Assembly (NCBI GenBank): GCA_934561555.1
Contig: CAKTGQ010000001.1
Coordinates: 62,001-126,000 of the forward strand
Length of the DNA stretch: 64,000 bases
Direction: 5' to 3'
From: an uncultured Faecalibacterium sp.
GTDB lineage: Bacteria; Bacillota; Clostridia; Oscillospirales; Ruminococcaceae
Below are positions 39,510 to 49,105 of this stretch, piece by piece. Both the position numbers and the translations under genes were made by a program. The stretch's first letter is position 1. Each line of letters opens with the position of its first letter. The notes under the pieces are model-generated. The model saw only the letters and a list, made by a program, of their open reading frames with translations, did no database searches and was not told where the DNA came from.

Positions 39510-41597
39510 ATGGCAGCAAATGTTATGGAGATCTACGGCAGCAAGGTCTTTAACGAGCACGTTATGAAGGAGCGCCTGCCCAGCGCTACTTACAAGAGCC
39601 TGAAGAACACCCTGCACAAGGGTGCTCCGCTGGATATTGAGGTGGCAAACGTTGTCGCCAGCGTAATGAAGCGCTGGGCTATGGAGCTGGGTGCTACCCA
39701 TTACACCCACTGGTTCCAGCCCCTGACCGGCATCACCAGCGAGAAGCACGATGGCTTCGTCAGCCCCGTGGGCGACGGCACCGCCATTATGGAGTTCTCC
39801 GGCAAGGAGCTGGTACGCGGCGAGCCCGATGCTTCCTCCTTCCCCTCCGGCGGTCTGCGCGCTACCTGCGAAGCACGCGGCTACACCGCATGGGACCCCA
39901 CCAGCTACGCCTTTGTGAAGGACGACGTGCTGTGCATCCCCACCGCATTCGTCAGCTACACCGGCGAGGCTCTGGATAAAAAGACTCCCCTGCTGCGTTC
40001 CATGAATGCACTGTCCGGTCAGGCTATCCGCATCCTGAAGCTGTTCGGCAAGGATGTGGACTACGTCTCCACCACCGTCGGCCCCGAGCAGGAGTATTTC
40101 CTGGTCAAGAAGGAGGACTACGAGGCACGTCAGGATCTGATCCTCACCGGCCGCACCCTGTTCGGTGCTCCCTCTGCCAAGGGTCAGGAGCTGGAGGAGC
40201 ACTACTTCGGCGTCATCCGTCCCGAGGTTTCTGAGTTCATGAAGGAACTGGACGAGGAGCTGTGGAAGCTGGGCGTGCCCGCCAAGACCAAGCACAACGA
40301 GGTTGCTCCCTGCCAGCACGAGCTTGCTCCCATCTTCGATACCACCAACGTGGCCATCGACCACAACCTGCTGACCATGGAGATGATGAAGAAGATCGCC
40401 CCCAAGTACGGTCTGGTCTGCCTGCAGCACGAGAAGCCCTTTGAAGGCGTGAACGGCAGCGGCAAGCACAACAACTGGTCCATGAGCACCACCCACGAGA
40501 ACCTGCTGGATCCCGGTGACACCCCCATGGAGAACCTGCAGTTCCTGATCTTCCTGGCCGCTGTCATCAAGGCTGTGGATGAGTACGCTGACCTGCTGCG
40601 CACCTCTGTGGCTACCCCGGGCAACGATCACCGTCTGGGCGCCAACGAGGCACCTCCGGCCATCATCTCTATCTTCGTGGGCGAGGAGCTGGAAGCCGTT
40701 ATCGATGCAATTGCATCCGATTCTCCCTATGCCGGCCCCGTCAAGATGAAGATGGATCTGGGCGTGGACGTTCTGCCCAAGTTCAGCAAGGACACCACCG
40801 ACCGCAACCGTACCTCCCCCTTCGCCTTCACCGGCAACAAGTTCGAGTTCCGTATGCCCGGCTCTGCTGAGAACCTGAGCGACTGCAACACCATCCTGAA
40901 CACCGCTGTCGCCAAGGAACTGAAGGGCTACGCCGACGAGCTGGAGGGCGCTGAGGACTTTACCAGCGCAGCCATCGCTCTGGTCAAGCGCACCATCCGC
41001 GACCATCGCCGCGTTATCTTCAACGGCAACGGCTACACCGCCGAGTGGGAGGCCGAGGCAGCCAAGCGCGGCCTGCCCAACAAGAAGAATACCCCCGCTG
41101 CTCTGCCCGCACTGATCGCACCCAAGAACATCCAGCTGATGGAAGAGTTCGGCGTGCTGACCAAGGTGGAGATGGAGAGCCGCTACGAGGTGGAGATGGA
41201 GCACTACTCCAAGATCATCAACATCGAGGCTCTGACCATGCTGGAGATGGCCCGCAAGCAGCTGCTGCCCGCCATCAACGCCTACATGAGCGAGGTTGCC
41301 AACACCGCCGCCTCCAAGCTGGCTGTCAGCGAGCACATCAGCGTGCGCAGCGAGACCAAGACTTTGGAAAAGCTTTCTTCTGACGCCGATGCCATGAGCG
41401 ATGCCATCGACACCCTGCAGGATGCCGTGAATGCCGCCAAGGCACTGCCCACCGAGAGCGAGAAGGCCGTTGCCTTCCACGATAACGTTCTCCCGGTGAT
41501 GGACTCCCTGCGTGCCGCTGCCGACGATGCCGAGACCATCTGCGGCGAGGATTACTGGCCTCTGCCCAGCTACAGCAAGATGCTTTACTACGTCTGA
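39510..41597 (+). CDS. glnN: Glutamine synthetase type III
   Basis: 695 residues, the large GSIII class (about 700) found in Bacteroidetes, cyanobacteria and Clostridia. It condenses ammonia with glutamate using ATP. GSIII features include the N-terminal domain with [20 protein letters not shown] (about 66-85), [14 protein letters not shown] (about 191-204) with a metal-binding Glu, [40 protein letters not shown] (core [13 protein letters not shown]), and [14 protein letters not shown] (about 371-384). The long C-terminal helical tail is typical. AAGGAGTAGGATTT precedes the ATG. The leader attenuator suggests nitrogen-dependent control. Confidence 0.96.
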   Translation: MAANVMEIYGSKVFNEHVMKERLPSATYKSLKNTLHKGAPLDIEVANVVASVMKRWAMELGATHYTHWFQPLTGITSEKHDGFVSPVGDGTAIMEFSGKELVRGEPDASSFPSGGLRATCEARGYTAWDPTSYAFVKDDVLCIPTAFVSYTGEALDKKTPLLRSMNALSGQAIRILKLFGKDVDYVSTTVGPEQEYFLVKKEDYEARQDLILTGRTLFGAPSAKGQELEEHYFGVIRPEVSEFMKELDEELWKLGVPAKTKHNEVAPCQHELAPIFDTTNVAIDHNLLTMEMMKKIAPKYGLVCLQHEKPFEGVNGSGKHNNWSMSTTHENLLDPGDTPMENLQFLIFLAAVIKAVDEYADLLRTSVATPGNDHRLGANEAPPAIISIFVGEELEAVIDAIASDSPYAGPVKMKMDLGVDVLPKFSKDTTDRNRTSPFAFTGNKFEFRMPGSAENLSDCNTILNTAVAKELKGYADELEGAEDFTSAAIALVKRTIRDHRRVIFNGNGYTAEWEAEAAKRGLPNKKNTPAALPALIAPKNIQLMEEFGVLTKVEMESRYEVEMEHYSKIINIEALTMLEMARKQLLPAINAYMSEVANTAASKLAVSEHISVRSETKTLEKLSSDADAMSDAIDTLQDAVNAAKALPTESEKAVAFHDNVLPVMDSLRAAADDAETICGEDYWPLPSYSKMLYYV

Positions 41598-41679
41598 TAG
41601 TCTCCTGACAGCGTAAAGAATAAGCATCCGCCGGCTGCCGGATCAATTAGCCATTCTCCTTTTCCTATTTCTTACACCA

Positions 41680-41727
41680 GCCCAAAGACCTGCTCCCTTT
41701 TTGAGGGCAGGCCTTTGGGCGTTTTAT
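41680..41727 (+). terminator. Terminator between glnN and glnA
   Basis: GCCCAAAG/CTTTGGGC and CCTGC/GCAGG stack with one mismatch pair, followed by GTTTTA. It lies 32 bases before the glnA start, so it can end the glnN transcript or limit read-through into glnA. Confidence 0.8.
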
Positions 41728-41758
41728 TTGAAATGCAGTTTTTGTAAGGGGGTTATTT

Positions 41759-43078
41759 ATGAGCTATTCCACCCAACAGGATATTCTGGATTTTGTAGAG
41801 GACAACAACGTCAAATTTGTGCGTTTTGCTTTCTGCGATATCTTTGGCACCCAGAAGAACATTGCCGTGCTAGCCAGCAACCTGTCCAAAGCGCTGGAAG
41901 AGGGCGTGTGCTTTGACGGCAGTTCCATTGCAGGCTTTATGCACGTTGAGGAAAGCGACCTTGTACTGAGGCCAGATCTTTCCACCGTGACCATCCTGCC
42001 GTGGCGTCCCACCGAGGGGCGGGTGATGCAGTTCTTCTGCGATGTGGAAAAGCCGGACGGCGCAGCCTTTAGCGGCAACTGCCGTGGCTTTTTGCGGGAT
42101 GTGAACCGCAAGTTCAAAAAGCTGGGGCTTACCTGCAACGTGGGTACCGAGTGCGAGTTTTATCTGTTTGAAAAGGACGACCGGGGCCATCCCACCTGCA
42201 TTCCCATCGACTTTGGCGGATATTTTGACGTTGCGCCGCTGGATGCAGGCGAAAACCTGCGCCGGGATATCTGCCTGACCATGGAGCAGATGGGCATGGC
42301 ACCCCAGCACAGCCACCACGAAAGCGGCAACGGCCAGAACGAGATCGACTGCCGCTACGCAGGGCCGCTGAAAACCGCCGACAACGTGATGACCTTTAAG
42401 CAGATCGTCCGTGCCATTGCCATGCGCAACGGCCTGCACGCCAGCTTTCTGCCCAAGCCCCTGCCCCAGCAGGCCGGCAGCGGGCTGCACATCAACCTCT
42501 CGCTTTACATGGACGGCAAAAACCTGTTTGAGGGCGATATTGCCCCGGACAGCGTAGCAGGCAGCTTTATGGCGGGTGTGCTGGCACACAGCCGGGAACT
42601 GACCGTGTTCACCAATCCCCTGCCCAACAGCTACCAGCGCTTTGGCTGTGACGAAGCGCCCCGCTATGTGAGCTGGAGCCGCCAGAACCGCAGCCAGCTG
42701 GTGCGCATTCCCATGGTCAAGGGCGACAGTTGCCGCATGGAGCTGCGCAGCCCGGACCCCGCCTGCAACCCGTATCTGGCCATTGGTCTTGTGCTGGCTG
42801 CCGGACTGGACGGCATTGAAAAGCGCATGGTGTTGCAGCCGCCGGTGAACCGCAACCTGTTCGATGCCGCTGAAGCCGAGGGACTTGGGCTTGAGACCCT
42901 GCCCGCCACCCTTGAGGAAGCGGTGCAGGTTGCCGAGGAGAGCGAGTTTTTGCGCAAGGTGCTGCCGGAGGGGCTTTCCAAGCGCTATTTCTCGGAGGAG
43001 CTCAAGCGCTGCGCCGCACTGCGGAATGCGCCTGACCGGGCCGAGCACGAGCGCGTCTACTATTTTAACGCCATCTGA
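41759..43078 (+). CDS. glnA: Glutamine synthetase type I
   Basis: 439 residues, the alpha-type GSI found in Gram-positives (about 440). Active-site strings are GSSIAGFMHVEESDLVLRPD (about 59-78, here GSSIAGF and ESDLVLRPD), GTECEFYLFE (about 130-139), HHESGNGQNEIDCRY, GSGLHINLS and NRSQLVRIPM. The R near residue 320 of the ATP-binding region precedes MELRSPDPACNPYLA. No adenylylation-type Tyr loop is evident. GTAAGGGGG lies upstream of the ATG. It is followed 33 bases later by the ANTAR regulator gene and probably shares its transcript. Confidence 0.96.
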   Translation: MSYSTQQDILDFVEDNNVKFVRFAFCDIFGTQKNIAVLASNLSKALEEGVCFDGSSIAGFMHVEESDLVLRPDLSTVTILPWRPTEGRVMQFFCDVEKPDGAAFSGNCRGFLRDVNRKFKKLGLTCNVGTECEFYLFEKDDRGHPTCIPIDFGGYFDVAPLDAGENLRRDICLTMEQMGMAPQHSHHESGNGQNEIDCRYAGPLKTADNVMTFKQIVRAIAMRNGLHASFLPKPLPQQAGSGLHINLSLYMDGKNLFEGDIAPDSVAGSFMAGVLAHSRELTVFTNPLPNSYQRFGCDEAPRYVSWSRQNRSQLVRIPMVKGDSCRMELRSPDPACNPYLAIGLVLAAGLDGIEKRMVLQPPVNRNLFDAAEAEGLGLETLPATLEEAVQVAEESEFLRKVLPEGLSKRYFSEELKRCAALRNAPDRAEHERVYYFNAI

Positions 43079-43111
43079 TCCCTGCCTGCGCAGGAGAAAG
43101 GAGTGCGGAAA

Positions 43112-43690
43112 ATGGGACGCGCACTGATCGTAAGCGCCGGTGCCAACTCCAACGAATATATTGCCGCGCGGCTGTCCGAGATGGGTTACAGCCGCCCGGT
43201 GATCATTCCCAGCGGAGCCGAGGCGCGGCGCAGAATGTCGGAATCTGATTTTGAGTTGATCGTGGTCAACGCTCCCCTGCCCGATGAGTTCGGGCACGAA
43301 TTGTGCATCACCGCTGTGGAGCAGACCGATGCCGGTGTGGTCTTTCTGGTAAAGGCGGCACAGGCCGAGCAGCTGCTTGCCCCCCTGAACGAGCAGGGGG
43401 TGCTTCTGCTGAGCAAACCCTTCACCACCCCGTTGTTTTTGCAGGCCATGCACATGGCGGCTGCCGGCAACCACCGCCTGCAGCGTCTGCGGCAGGAGAA
43501 CGCCCGCCTGCAGGACAAGATCGGGCAGCTGCGGCTGATCAGCCGGGCAAAGTGCTGTCTGGTAGAGCACGCCCACATGACCGAAGCCGAGGCGCACCGC
43601 TACCTTGAAAAGCAGGCCATGGACACCCGCCGCGACCGCGCCGAGGTGGCGCAGGAGGTGCTGGAGGAATACGCTGACAGAAGCGAATGA
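43112..43690 (+). CDS. ANTAR-domain antiterminator with degenerate receiver
   Basis: 192 residues; ATG at 43112 has AGGAG eight bases upstream. The N-terminal half resembles a response-regulator receiver, but the usual phospho-acceptor Asp is replaced: [15 protein letters not shown] has Asn where the Asp should be, and the N-terminal acidic pair is missing. The conserved Lys survives in LLLSKPF (about 107-113). A coiled coil ([20 protein letters not shown]) leads to the ANTAR domain (about 140-192): [29 protein letters not shown], of which [18 protein letters not shown] is the RNA-binding core. ANTAR proteins bind paired hexaloop hairpins and prevent termination. The likely target is the glnN leader. 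Activation is probably not by phosphorylation. Confidence 0.85.
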   Translation: MGRALIVSAGANSNEYIAARLSEMGYSRPVIIPSGAEARRRMSESDFELIVVNAPLPDEFGHELCITAVEQTDAGVVFLVKAAQAEQLLAPLNEQGVLLLSKPFTTPLFLQAMHMAAAGNHRLQRLRQENARLQDKIGQLRLISRAKCCLVEHAHMTEAEAHRYLEKQAMDTRRDRAEVAQEVLEEYADRSE

Positions 43691-43788
43691 GACACAGGGC
43701 TTCGCCCGCACCCGCAGGGAAAGGGGTGCGCCGGGAGCGAGCCTTTTATGGTAGAGTTTTATTTTACGACAGAGGAAGGTATATTTTT

Positions 43789-45420
43789 ATGGCAAAATTT
43801 ATTTTTGTGACCGGCGGCGTGGTCTCCGGTCTGGGCAAAGGCATTACCGCTGCATCTCTGGGCCGGCTTTTGAAGTGCCGCGGCCTGAAGGTGGCCAGCC
43901 AGAAGCTGGACCCCTATGTGAACGTAGACCCGGGCACCATGAGCCCCTTGCAGCACGGTGAGGTATTCGTGACCGATGACGGCACCGAGACTGATCTGGA
44001 TCTGGGCCACTACGAGCGTTTCATCGACGAAAACCTGAACAAGTACTCCAACCTGACCACCGGCAAGGTGTACTGGAACGTGCTGAACAAGGAGCGTCAG
44101 GGCGCGTATCTGGGGCAGACGGTGCAGATCATCCCACACATCACCAACGAGATCAAGAGCTACATCTACAATCTGGCCTCCTCCACCGAGGCGGATGTGG
44201 TCATTACCGAGATCGGCGGCACCACCGGCGATATCGAGAGCCAGCCTTTCCTTGAGGCCATCCGTCAGGTTGGGCTGGAGCAGGGACGGGACAACTGCTG
44301 CTTCATCCATGTGGTGCTGGTGCCCTACATCTCCGGCTCGGACGAATACAAATCCAAGCCTGCGCAGCACTCGGTCAAGGAGCTGCAGGGCATGGGCGTA
44401 AGCCCCGACATCATCATTCTGCGCGCAGACGGCAGCGTGGGCAGCGATATCCGCCGCAAGATCAGCACTTTCTGCAACGTCAAGCCGGAGTGCGTCATTG
44501 AGAACCTGACCATGCCGAGCCTGTACCAGTGCCCGCTGATGCTGCACACCAACGGTCTGGACGATGTGGTGGTGCAGCAGCTGCACTTGGATGTTCCCCC
44601 TGCCGACCTGACCGAGTGGAAGCAGGTGGTCTCCCGCATTGCCACCCGCAGCAAGACCTGCACCATCGCACTGGTGGGCAAGTACGTCAAGCTGCACGAC
44701 GCTTACCTCTCGGTGATGGAAAGCCTGTATCATGCCGGATTTGAGAACGACAGTCAGGTGGAGATCCGCTGGGTGGAAAGCGAGGATCTGACCGATCAGG
44801 CCGCCTGCAAGGAAGCCTTTGCGGACGTGGACGGCATCATCGTGCCCGGCGGCTTTGGCGACCGCGGCATCGAGGGCATGATCCAGGCCGAGCAGTACGC
44901 CCGCGAGAACCATGTTCCCTGCTTTGGTATCTGCCTTGGTATGCAGATCATGGTGATTGAATTTGCCCGCAACGTGCTGGGCTACAAGGACGCCAATTCC
45001 AGCGAGTTCACCCCGGACGGCGCCCACAACGTCATCTCCCTGATGCCGGACCAGCAGGGCAACATCCCCAAGGGCGGCACCATGCGTCTGGGCAAGTACC
45101 CCTGCGCAGTGGCGCCCGGCACCAAGATGGCCGAGTGCTACGGCGAGAGCGAGATCTGGGAGCGCCACCGCCACCGGTACGAGTTCAACAACGACTTCCG
45201 GCAGGAGATGCAGGACGCCGGGCTAGTCATTTCCGGCACAAGCCCGGACGGCCATCTGGTGGAGACCGTGGAGCTGCCCGGCCGCGACTTCCATCTGGGT
45301 GCACAGTTCCACCCGGAGTTCAAGAGCCGCCCCAACCGCGCACATCCCCTGTTCAAGGGTTTTATCGCCGCTGCGCTGCGCTACCGCGCCGCCGCACAGC
45401 GGGATATGCTGCATCTGTAA
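43789..45420 (+). CDS. pyrG: CTP synthase
   Basis: 543 residues, the usual PyrG length. The start at 43789 follows GAGGAAGG; the frame extends upstream but without a site. It aminates UTP to CTP using glutamine-derived ammonia. The synthetase domain begins [23 protein letters not shown] (split: [16 protein letters not shown], about 3-18), then [15 protein letters not shown] (about 38-52), [18 protein letters not shown] and [14 protein letters not shown]. The glutaminase domain shows [12 protein letters not shown] and [14 protein letters not shown] with the catalytic Cys near residue 382. It lies in the glutamine cluster just after the ANTAR gene. Confidence 0.97.
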   Translation: MAKFIFVTGGVVSGLGKGITAASLGRLLKCRGLKVASQKLDPYVNVDPGTMSPLQHGEVFVTDDGTETDLDLGHYERFIDENLNKYSNLTTGKVYWNVLNKERQGAYLGQTVQIIPHITNEIKSYIYNLASSTEADVVITEIGGTTGDIESQPFLEAIRQVGLEQGRDNCCFIHVVLVPYISGSDEYKSKPAQHSVKELQGMGVSPDIIILRADGSVGSDIRRKISTFCNVKPECVIENLTMPSLYQCPLMLHTNGLDDVVVQQLHLDVPPADLTEWKQVVSRIATRSKTCTIALVGKYVKLHDAYLSVMESLYHAGFENDSQVEIRWVESEDLTDQAACKEAFADVDGIIVPGGFGDRGIEGMIQAEQYARENHVPCFGICLGMQIMVIEFARNVLGYKDANSSEFTPDGAHNVISLMPDQQGNIPKGGTMRLGKYPCAVAPGTKMAECYGESEIWERHRHRYEFNNDFRQEMQDAGLVISGTSPDGHLVETVELPGRDFHLGAQFHPEFKSRPNRAHPLFKGFIAAALRYRAAAQRDMLHL

Positions 45421-45436
45421 TAGCATAATATAACGG

Positions 45437-45478
45437 GCAAGGCCGCAGCACAAAATACCGTGCTGCGGCCTTGCTTTA
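45437..45478 (+). terminator. Terminator of pyrG
   Basis: GCAAGGCCGCAGCAC pairs perfectly with GTGCTGCGGCCTTGC, followed by TTTACTT. Confidence 0.9.
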
Positions 45479-45543
45479 CTTTATAGTTCGCGTTTGAAGC
45501 GCTTTGCGGAGCGCTTCAAACGCTTTTTTCACGGAAGGGGTCT
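45479..45543 (+). repeat. Modular two-hairpin repeat, reduced copy
   Basis: Linker end TTTATAGTT, stem 45490-45504 with 45509-45523 around TGCG, then TTTTTTCACGGAAGGGG. The first hairpin module is absent. It lies between convergent pyrG and the diguanylate cyclase gene. Confidence 0.65.
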
Positions 45544-45552
45544 TAATCGCTT

Positions 45553-47403
45553 TTACTTTTCCGCGCCGTCCTGTCTGGCGTGGTTTTTCTGCTTATTCTC
45601 ATACATCCGCTGATCGGCGATGTAGCGCACCTGCTGTACATCGATGCTTTCGGCAGGGTACAGGGCGTAACCGCAGCTGGCACCCACACTCACAGTATTG
45701 CCGTCGATCTCGTAAGGCACGGCGATCATCTCACAGATCATGTCCTTTTTGCGGACGCAGACCTCCTGCTCCATCGAGCCAAGCAGCAGCAGAGCGAACT
45801 CGTCGCCGCCCAGACGGAAAGCGTAGTCCCGGCTGCGGATACAGCCCTGCAGCCGCTGGGAAACACCCTTCAGCAGTTTATCGCCCACATCGTGGCCGTA
45901 GGTATCGTTGACTGGCTTGAAGCGGTCCAGGTCCATATAGAACAGTGCAAAGGGCTGGCTATGCTGCTCCAGCACTGTCAGCACCCGGTCAAAATAGCGC
46001 TTGTTCAGCAGCCCGGTCAGACCATCGGTGTTGGCAAGGCTTTGCAACAGATGCTGCTTGCCCATATCCTGCGTAATTATCATCACACGGGTCAGGCGGT
46101 CGCCCTTCCACGCCATGGGAACCACTGTCATCATATAAAATGCGCTCTTATCGCGGGCGGCATATTCCAACTTGAGGGAGTCGTTGTCCGTTTTGATCAG
46201 CCTGCGCAGGTTCTCCGATGCCAGCATCTGGGTGAGCTTAGCGTTTTCGCTGTCGGTCAGAATGACATATTGCCGCGACATCTGTTCCAGCAGCTGCTGG
46301 TAGGAGCCCTCCGGCGGGTACAGCGGTTCCCCGCGCCGCTCATAGTACTGGTAGTGGTCGTGATCCAGATCGCACACTGAATAGCGCTCCACGATGCGTG
46401 CCATGCCCGCAAACATCATATCGCTCGTCTCCCGGCGGCGCTCCAGTTCCCGGCGACGGTTACGCTCGGCGTCACGCTGGATCTTTACCACGCCTGCTAT
46501 GATCAGAAGCCCCAGCAGTGCAATGACTAGGATGGTAGCGCTTTGCACCTTGCGCATCCCGGCATCCACCACCCCGGTGGGCACGATGCCGATGATGCTC
46601 CAATCCATGATCCCCAGCGGCTGATAGATCAGGTAATATTTCTGCCCGTTCATGGTGAACAACACGCTGCCTTCGCCGCCCTGCGGCAGGGTCTGCACCA
46701 TGGTGTCATAGTAAGGCTGCTCCACACGGGCATTCTGCTGCAAATAATCAAACAGGTTGGTCATCTGCTCTGTGATCTCGGTCTTTGTCTCGGTAGAGAG
46801 CACCACATCGCCGTTGGTGCGCACGACATAGCAATCGCTCTGCCCCTCATAGACCATACTACTCAACAGCTTTTCCAGCACGGCGTTGTCGTAGCTCACC
46901 ACCAACGCCGTATAGGTAGTGCCATTCAGCTGCAGCGGCTGCTCCATAGGGATGGCAAACAGGATCTTGCGGATGCCCTGACTAGAGATATAGCTGGAGA
47001 TCACCGGCTTGTTTGCAGCATACAGCTCCTTAAAGGCGTCCTTCATGTGCTCCGCCGTGCCCTGCCGCCCGGCGGTGGTCCAGAACTCGCACTGCTCGTT
47101 GAAGAGGTAAAAATCCGTGTACTGCCAGGTAGCCTTTTGGGCAATGTACTCCTGCCATTGCCCCTCCTGCTCCCCCTTCTCCGCAAGGGCGCACAGATAG
47201 CTGTCCCAGTCGGTCAGGATATTCCAGTTGCGCTGGGCAAACATGGTAAAGGTCTTAGCAGACTGCCCATAGGTGGAAAGCAGATTTGTCGTGCTTTCCT
47301 GATAGATCTGCTTCTGCGTATAGAAGCGGTAAGCAAAAATACTTACCAGCATCGCCAACAGCATTCCTGCTATGAGCAGGATGTTTTTTCGTTTCTGTTT
47401 CAT
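45553..47403 (-). CDS. Membrane-anchored GGDEF diguanylate cyclase with extracellular sensor domain
   Basis: 616 residues. A helix at about 8-25 (LLIAGMLLAMLVSIFAY) and a second near 291-311 (ATILVIALLGLLIIAGVV) bracket an extracytoplasmic domain of about 265 residues. Its length and strand pattern fit a Cache-type ligand sensor. A linker with Arg-rich coil and a PAS-like stretch (about 340-440) precedes the GGDEF domain (about 450-610). It holds FYMDLDRFKPVNDTYGH, the active-site RLGGDEFALL, and an RSRD inhibitory-site motif five residues before GGDEF. It should make cyclic di-GMP in response to an external signal. A consensus promoter lies at 47557-47586. Confidence 0.92.
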   Translation of the reverse strand: MKQKRKNILLIAGMLLAMLVSIFAYRFYTQKQIYQESTTNLLSTYGQSAKTFTMFAQRNWNILTDWDSYLCALAEKGEQEGQWQEYIAQKATWQYTDFYLFNEQCEFWTTAGRQGTAEHMKDAFKELYAANKPVISSYISSQGIRKILFAIPMEQPLQLNGTTYTALVVSYDNAVLEKLLSSMVYEGQSDCYVVRTNGDVVLSTETKTEITEQMTNLFDYLQQNARVEQPYYDTMVQTLPQGGEGSVLFTMNGQKYYLIYQPLGIMDWSIIGIVPTGVVDAGMRKVQSATILVIALLGLLIIAGVVKIQRDAERNRRRELERRRETSDMMFAGMARIVERYSVCDLDHDHYQYYERRGEPLYPPEGSYQQLLEQMSRQYVILTDSENAKLTQMLASENLRRLIKTDNDSLKLEYAARDKSAFYMMTVVPMAWKGDRLTRVMIITQDMGKQHLLQSLANTDGLTGLLNKRYFDRVLTVLEQHSQPFALFYMDLDRFKPVNDTYGHDVGDKLLKGVSQRLQGCIRSRDYAFRLGGDEFALLLLGSMEQEVCVRKKDMICEMIAVPYEIDGNTVSVGASCGYALYPAESIDVQQVRYIADQRMYENKQKNHARQDGAEK

Positions 47404-47732
47404 AAGGCTGTTTTCCCCCGATTGCCCCGCAGTCAGACCCCTTCACAATACGTTCTTCCAAAGGCTTTGTTCCGAAGCACCGCGCACAGGCTTTTGCAAA
47501 AAGCGCACAACCGTCGCGTGTCAGTTCCCGCATAAACCGACACTATTCCTAATAATATTATACCATCCCGCAAAAAAACCTGTCAACACATCCCCGGGGC
47601 GATTCGTGTCGTTTTAAGGGCGATTCGCGCAGATTTGCCCTGTAAAGCTTGCAGACTTTTTGCAGACTTTCGGATAGCAATTAAGTGCAAATATCGGTTA
47701 GTATTCGATAGTATTTGATAAGCCGCAAATAC
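47404..47732. other. Intergenic region upstream of the diguanylate cyclase
   Basis: It holds the cyclase promoter and, between it and the ATG, an untranslated leader of about 145 bases with one small hairpin (GCTTTT/AAAAGC near 47489-47503). The remainder toward the tRNA genes is AT-rich, with GTATTCGATAGTATTTGATA direct-repeat-like text near 47701-47720. No credible gene is seen. Confidence 0.4.
47557..47586 (-). promoter_or_regulatory. Consensus sigma-A promoter of the diguanylate cyclase
   Basis: On the minus strand TTGACA (47586-47581), 18 bases, TATAAT (47562-47557). Both hexamers are perfect. Confidence 0.8.
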
Positions 47733-47780
47733 AAAAAATCCGCATGAACACTGAATTTTCCAGTATTCATGCGGATTTTC
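47733..47780 (-). terminator. Terminator after tRNA-Leu(TAG)
   Basis: On the minus strand AAATCCGCATGAA pairs with the matching TTCATGCGGATTT around a TA-rich loop, ending in TTTTTT. It lies a few bases beyond the tRNA 3' end. Confidence 0.85.
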
Positions 47781-47786
47781 ACGTTA

Positions 47787-47866
47787 TGCAGAAGAAGGGA
47801 CTTGAACCCTCACTCACAAGGAACTGGTGCCTAAAACCAGCGTGTCTGCCATTCCACCACTTCTGC
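47787..47866 (-). tRNA. tRNA-Leu, anticodon TAG
   Basis: Acceptor arms GCAGAAG and CTTCTGC pair perfectly. The anticodon stem CTGGT/ACCAG encloses TTTAGGC, placing TAG at 34-36. The T-loop is GGGTTCAAGTCCC. A long variable arm gives a class II tRNA. CCA is not encoded. Confidence 0.92.
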
Positions 47867-47872
47867 TCATAG

Positions 47873-47903
47873 AAAAAAGGCAAGTCAAAAACCGACTTGC
47901 CTT
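47873..47903 (-). terminator. Terminator after tRNA-Leu(GAG)
   Basis: AAGGCAAGTC and GACTTGCCTT form a 10-bp stem; read on the minus strand it ends in TTTTTT. It separates the two tRNA genes, so the downstream tRNA relies on read-through or an unseen promoter. Confidence 0.8.
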
Positions 47904-47904
47904 C

Positions 47905-47988
47905 TGGTGCGAGGGAGGGGACTCGAACCCCCAAGGATAAACCACACGCACCTCAAACGTGCGCGTCTGCCAGTTCCGCCACCCTCGC
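47905..47988 (-). tRNA. tRNA-Leu, anticodon GAG
   Basis: Acceptor GCGAGGG pairs with CCCTCGC, followed by A and an encoded CCA. Anticodon stem CACGT/GCGTG (with one G-T pair) encloses TTGAGGT, so the anticodon is GAG. The T-arm is GGGGGTTCGAGTCCCCT. A long variable arm is present, as expected for leucine. Confidence 0.92.
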
Positions 47989-48050
47989 ATACCTGTTGTA
48001 CAGTTCTCCGGTTTTTGAGGTAGAAAACCGTTGGTGCGGACTGCTTGCAT

Positions 48051-48079
48051 ATAGTAACACATTTCCGGCAATTCGTCAA
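48051..48079 (-). promoter_or_regulatory. Promoter of the tRNA-Leu genes
   Basis: On the minus strand TTGACG (48079-48074), 17 bases, TACTAT (48056-48051), about 60 bases before the tRNA 5' end. Confidence 0.65.
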
Positions 48080-48234
48080 GGGGTTTCTTTGTTTCTCATA
48101 AGTTTTTTTAAGCTTCATATCTATAATAGCAGCGCAGTGCGCACAAAAGCAGCCTTCCGGGCAATTGCACAGGTCATTTGTGCACGGAAAGCTTGCCTGC
48201 GGCGCTGCGCCCAGAGCAAAGGAGGGGTTTGTAT

Positions 48235-49086
48235 ATGAAGCTTTTTGTGCGGCGCACCGGTGGGCGCATCGGGCTATGGGGCGGGCTGCTGGCGGCAGCA
48301 CTGGCAGCGTTTGCGGCAGGTTGGCTGGTGCCGGTACGCGCACCGGCGGGCTGTAGGCTGAGTGAACTGACCGCCGCGCCGGACTTTTCGCCCTTTTCTC
48401 CTGCCGCGCCAGCAGTGGCTGCATCCGATGCCGGTACGCCCGCTGCCCCTTCCCTGCCGGAAAAATGGGTCTGCCTAACCTTTGATGACGGTCCCAGCAA
48501 GACCACCCCGGCTGTGCTGGCGGCGCTGGATGCCGCCGGGGTTCACGGCACCTTTTTTGTGGTAGCCACCGGCTACAACGAGAAATATCTGCCCCTGCTC
48601 ACGCAGGCTGCTGCCGCCGGGCATCAAATTGCGCTGCACTCCGCCTCCCACGAATACAGCGACATCTACCGCAGCAGCGCCGCCTACTGGCGGGATATCG
48701 CCCTGCTGAAGGAGCGCATTGCACCCTATGTGGACGCCGAGAGCATCCGGTACCTGCGCTTCCCCGGCGGCAGCACCAACACCGTGAGCCGCCGCTACGG
48801 CGGCAAGGGGCTGATGTCGCAGCTGAAGGCCGAAGTAGAGCAGCGCGGCTGGCAGTGGGTGGACTGGAACGTCTGCGCCGAGGACGCCGTAGGCGGGCAC
48901 CCCAGCGCGGATACCATCTACCGCAACGTGGTGCGGGAAACCGGCGAGCAGACCCATTGCGTGGTGCTGATGCACGACTCTGCCACCACCCGCACCACCG
49001 CCGAAGCGCTGCCGGATATCATCCGGTGGTATACGGATAACGGCTACACCTTTTTGACCGTAGCCGAGGCGCTGCCGCTGGGGTAA
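48235..49086 (+). CDS. Membrane-anchored polysaccharide deacetylase (NodB domain)
   Basis: 283 residues; ATG at 48235 follows AAAGGAGGGG. An N-terminal helix (GGLLAAALAAFAAGWLVPV, about 15-33) anchors or exports the protein, and an Ala/Pro linker reaches residue 75. The NodB domain (about 80-280) shows motif 1 LTFDDGPSKT with the catalytic Asp pair (about 82-91), and motif 2 ALHSASHEYSD, the HSxxH zinc site. FPGGSTNTVSRR follows in motif 3, then DWNVCAEDA (motif 4) and VVLMHDSATT with the catalytic His. It likely removes acetyl groups from peptidoglycan or another wall glycan. Confidence 0.9.
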   Translation: MKLFVRRTGGRIGLWGGLLAAALAAFAAGWLVPVRAPAGCRLSELTAAPDFSPFSPAAPAVAASDAGTPAAPSLPEKWVCLTFDDGPSKTTPAVLAALDAAGVHGTFFVVATGYNEKYLPLLTQAAAAGHQIALHSASHEYSDIYRSSAAYWRDIALLKERIAPYVDAESIRYLRFPGGSTNTVSRRYGGKGLMSQLKAEVEQRGWQWVDWNVCAEDAVGGHPSADTIYRNVVRETGEQTHCVVLMHDSATTRTTAEALPDIIRWYTDNGYTFLTVAEALPLG

Positions 49087-49105
49087 TGCGCCTTACAGCC
49101 ATTTT

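Noticed and set aside
41598..41758. ANTAR hexaloop element before glnA
   Set aside because: The region has a terminator and a small ATCCG/CGGAT hairpin, but no hairpin with a six-base loop carrying A1 and G4.
43691..43788. Attenuator in the pyrG leader
   Set aside because: The 98-base gap has G-rich text and a good ribosome site but no terminator hairpin with a T-run; CTP-dependent control cannot be supported from sequence alone.
47404..47550. Possible c-di-GMP (GEMM) riboswitch in the leader of the GGDEF gene
   Set aside because: Some strings on the minus strand (GCAAA, ACAAAGCC, TGCGGGGCAATCGG) recall GEMM, but the GNRA hairpin and the paired helices do not form, and a different small hairpin is present.
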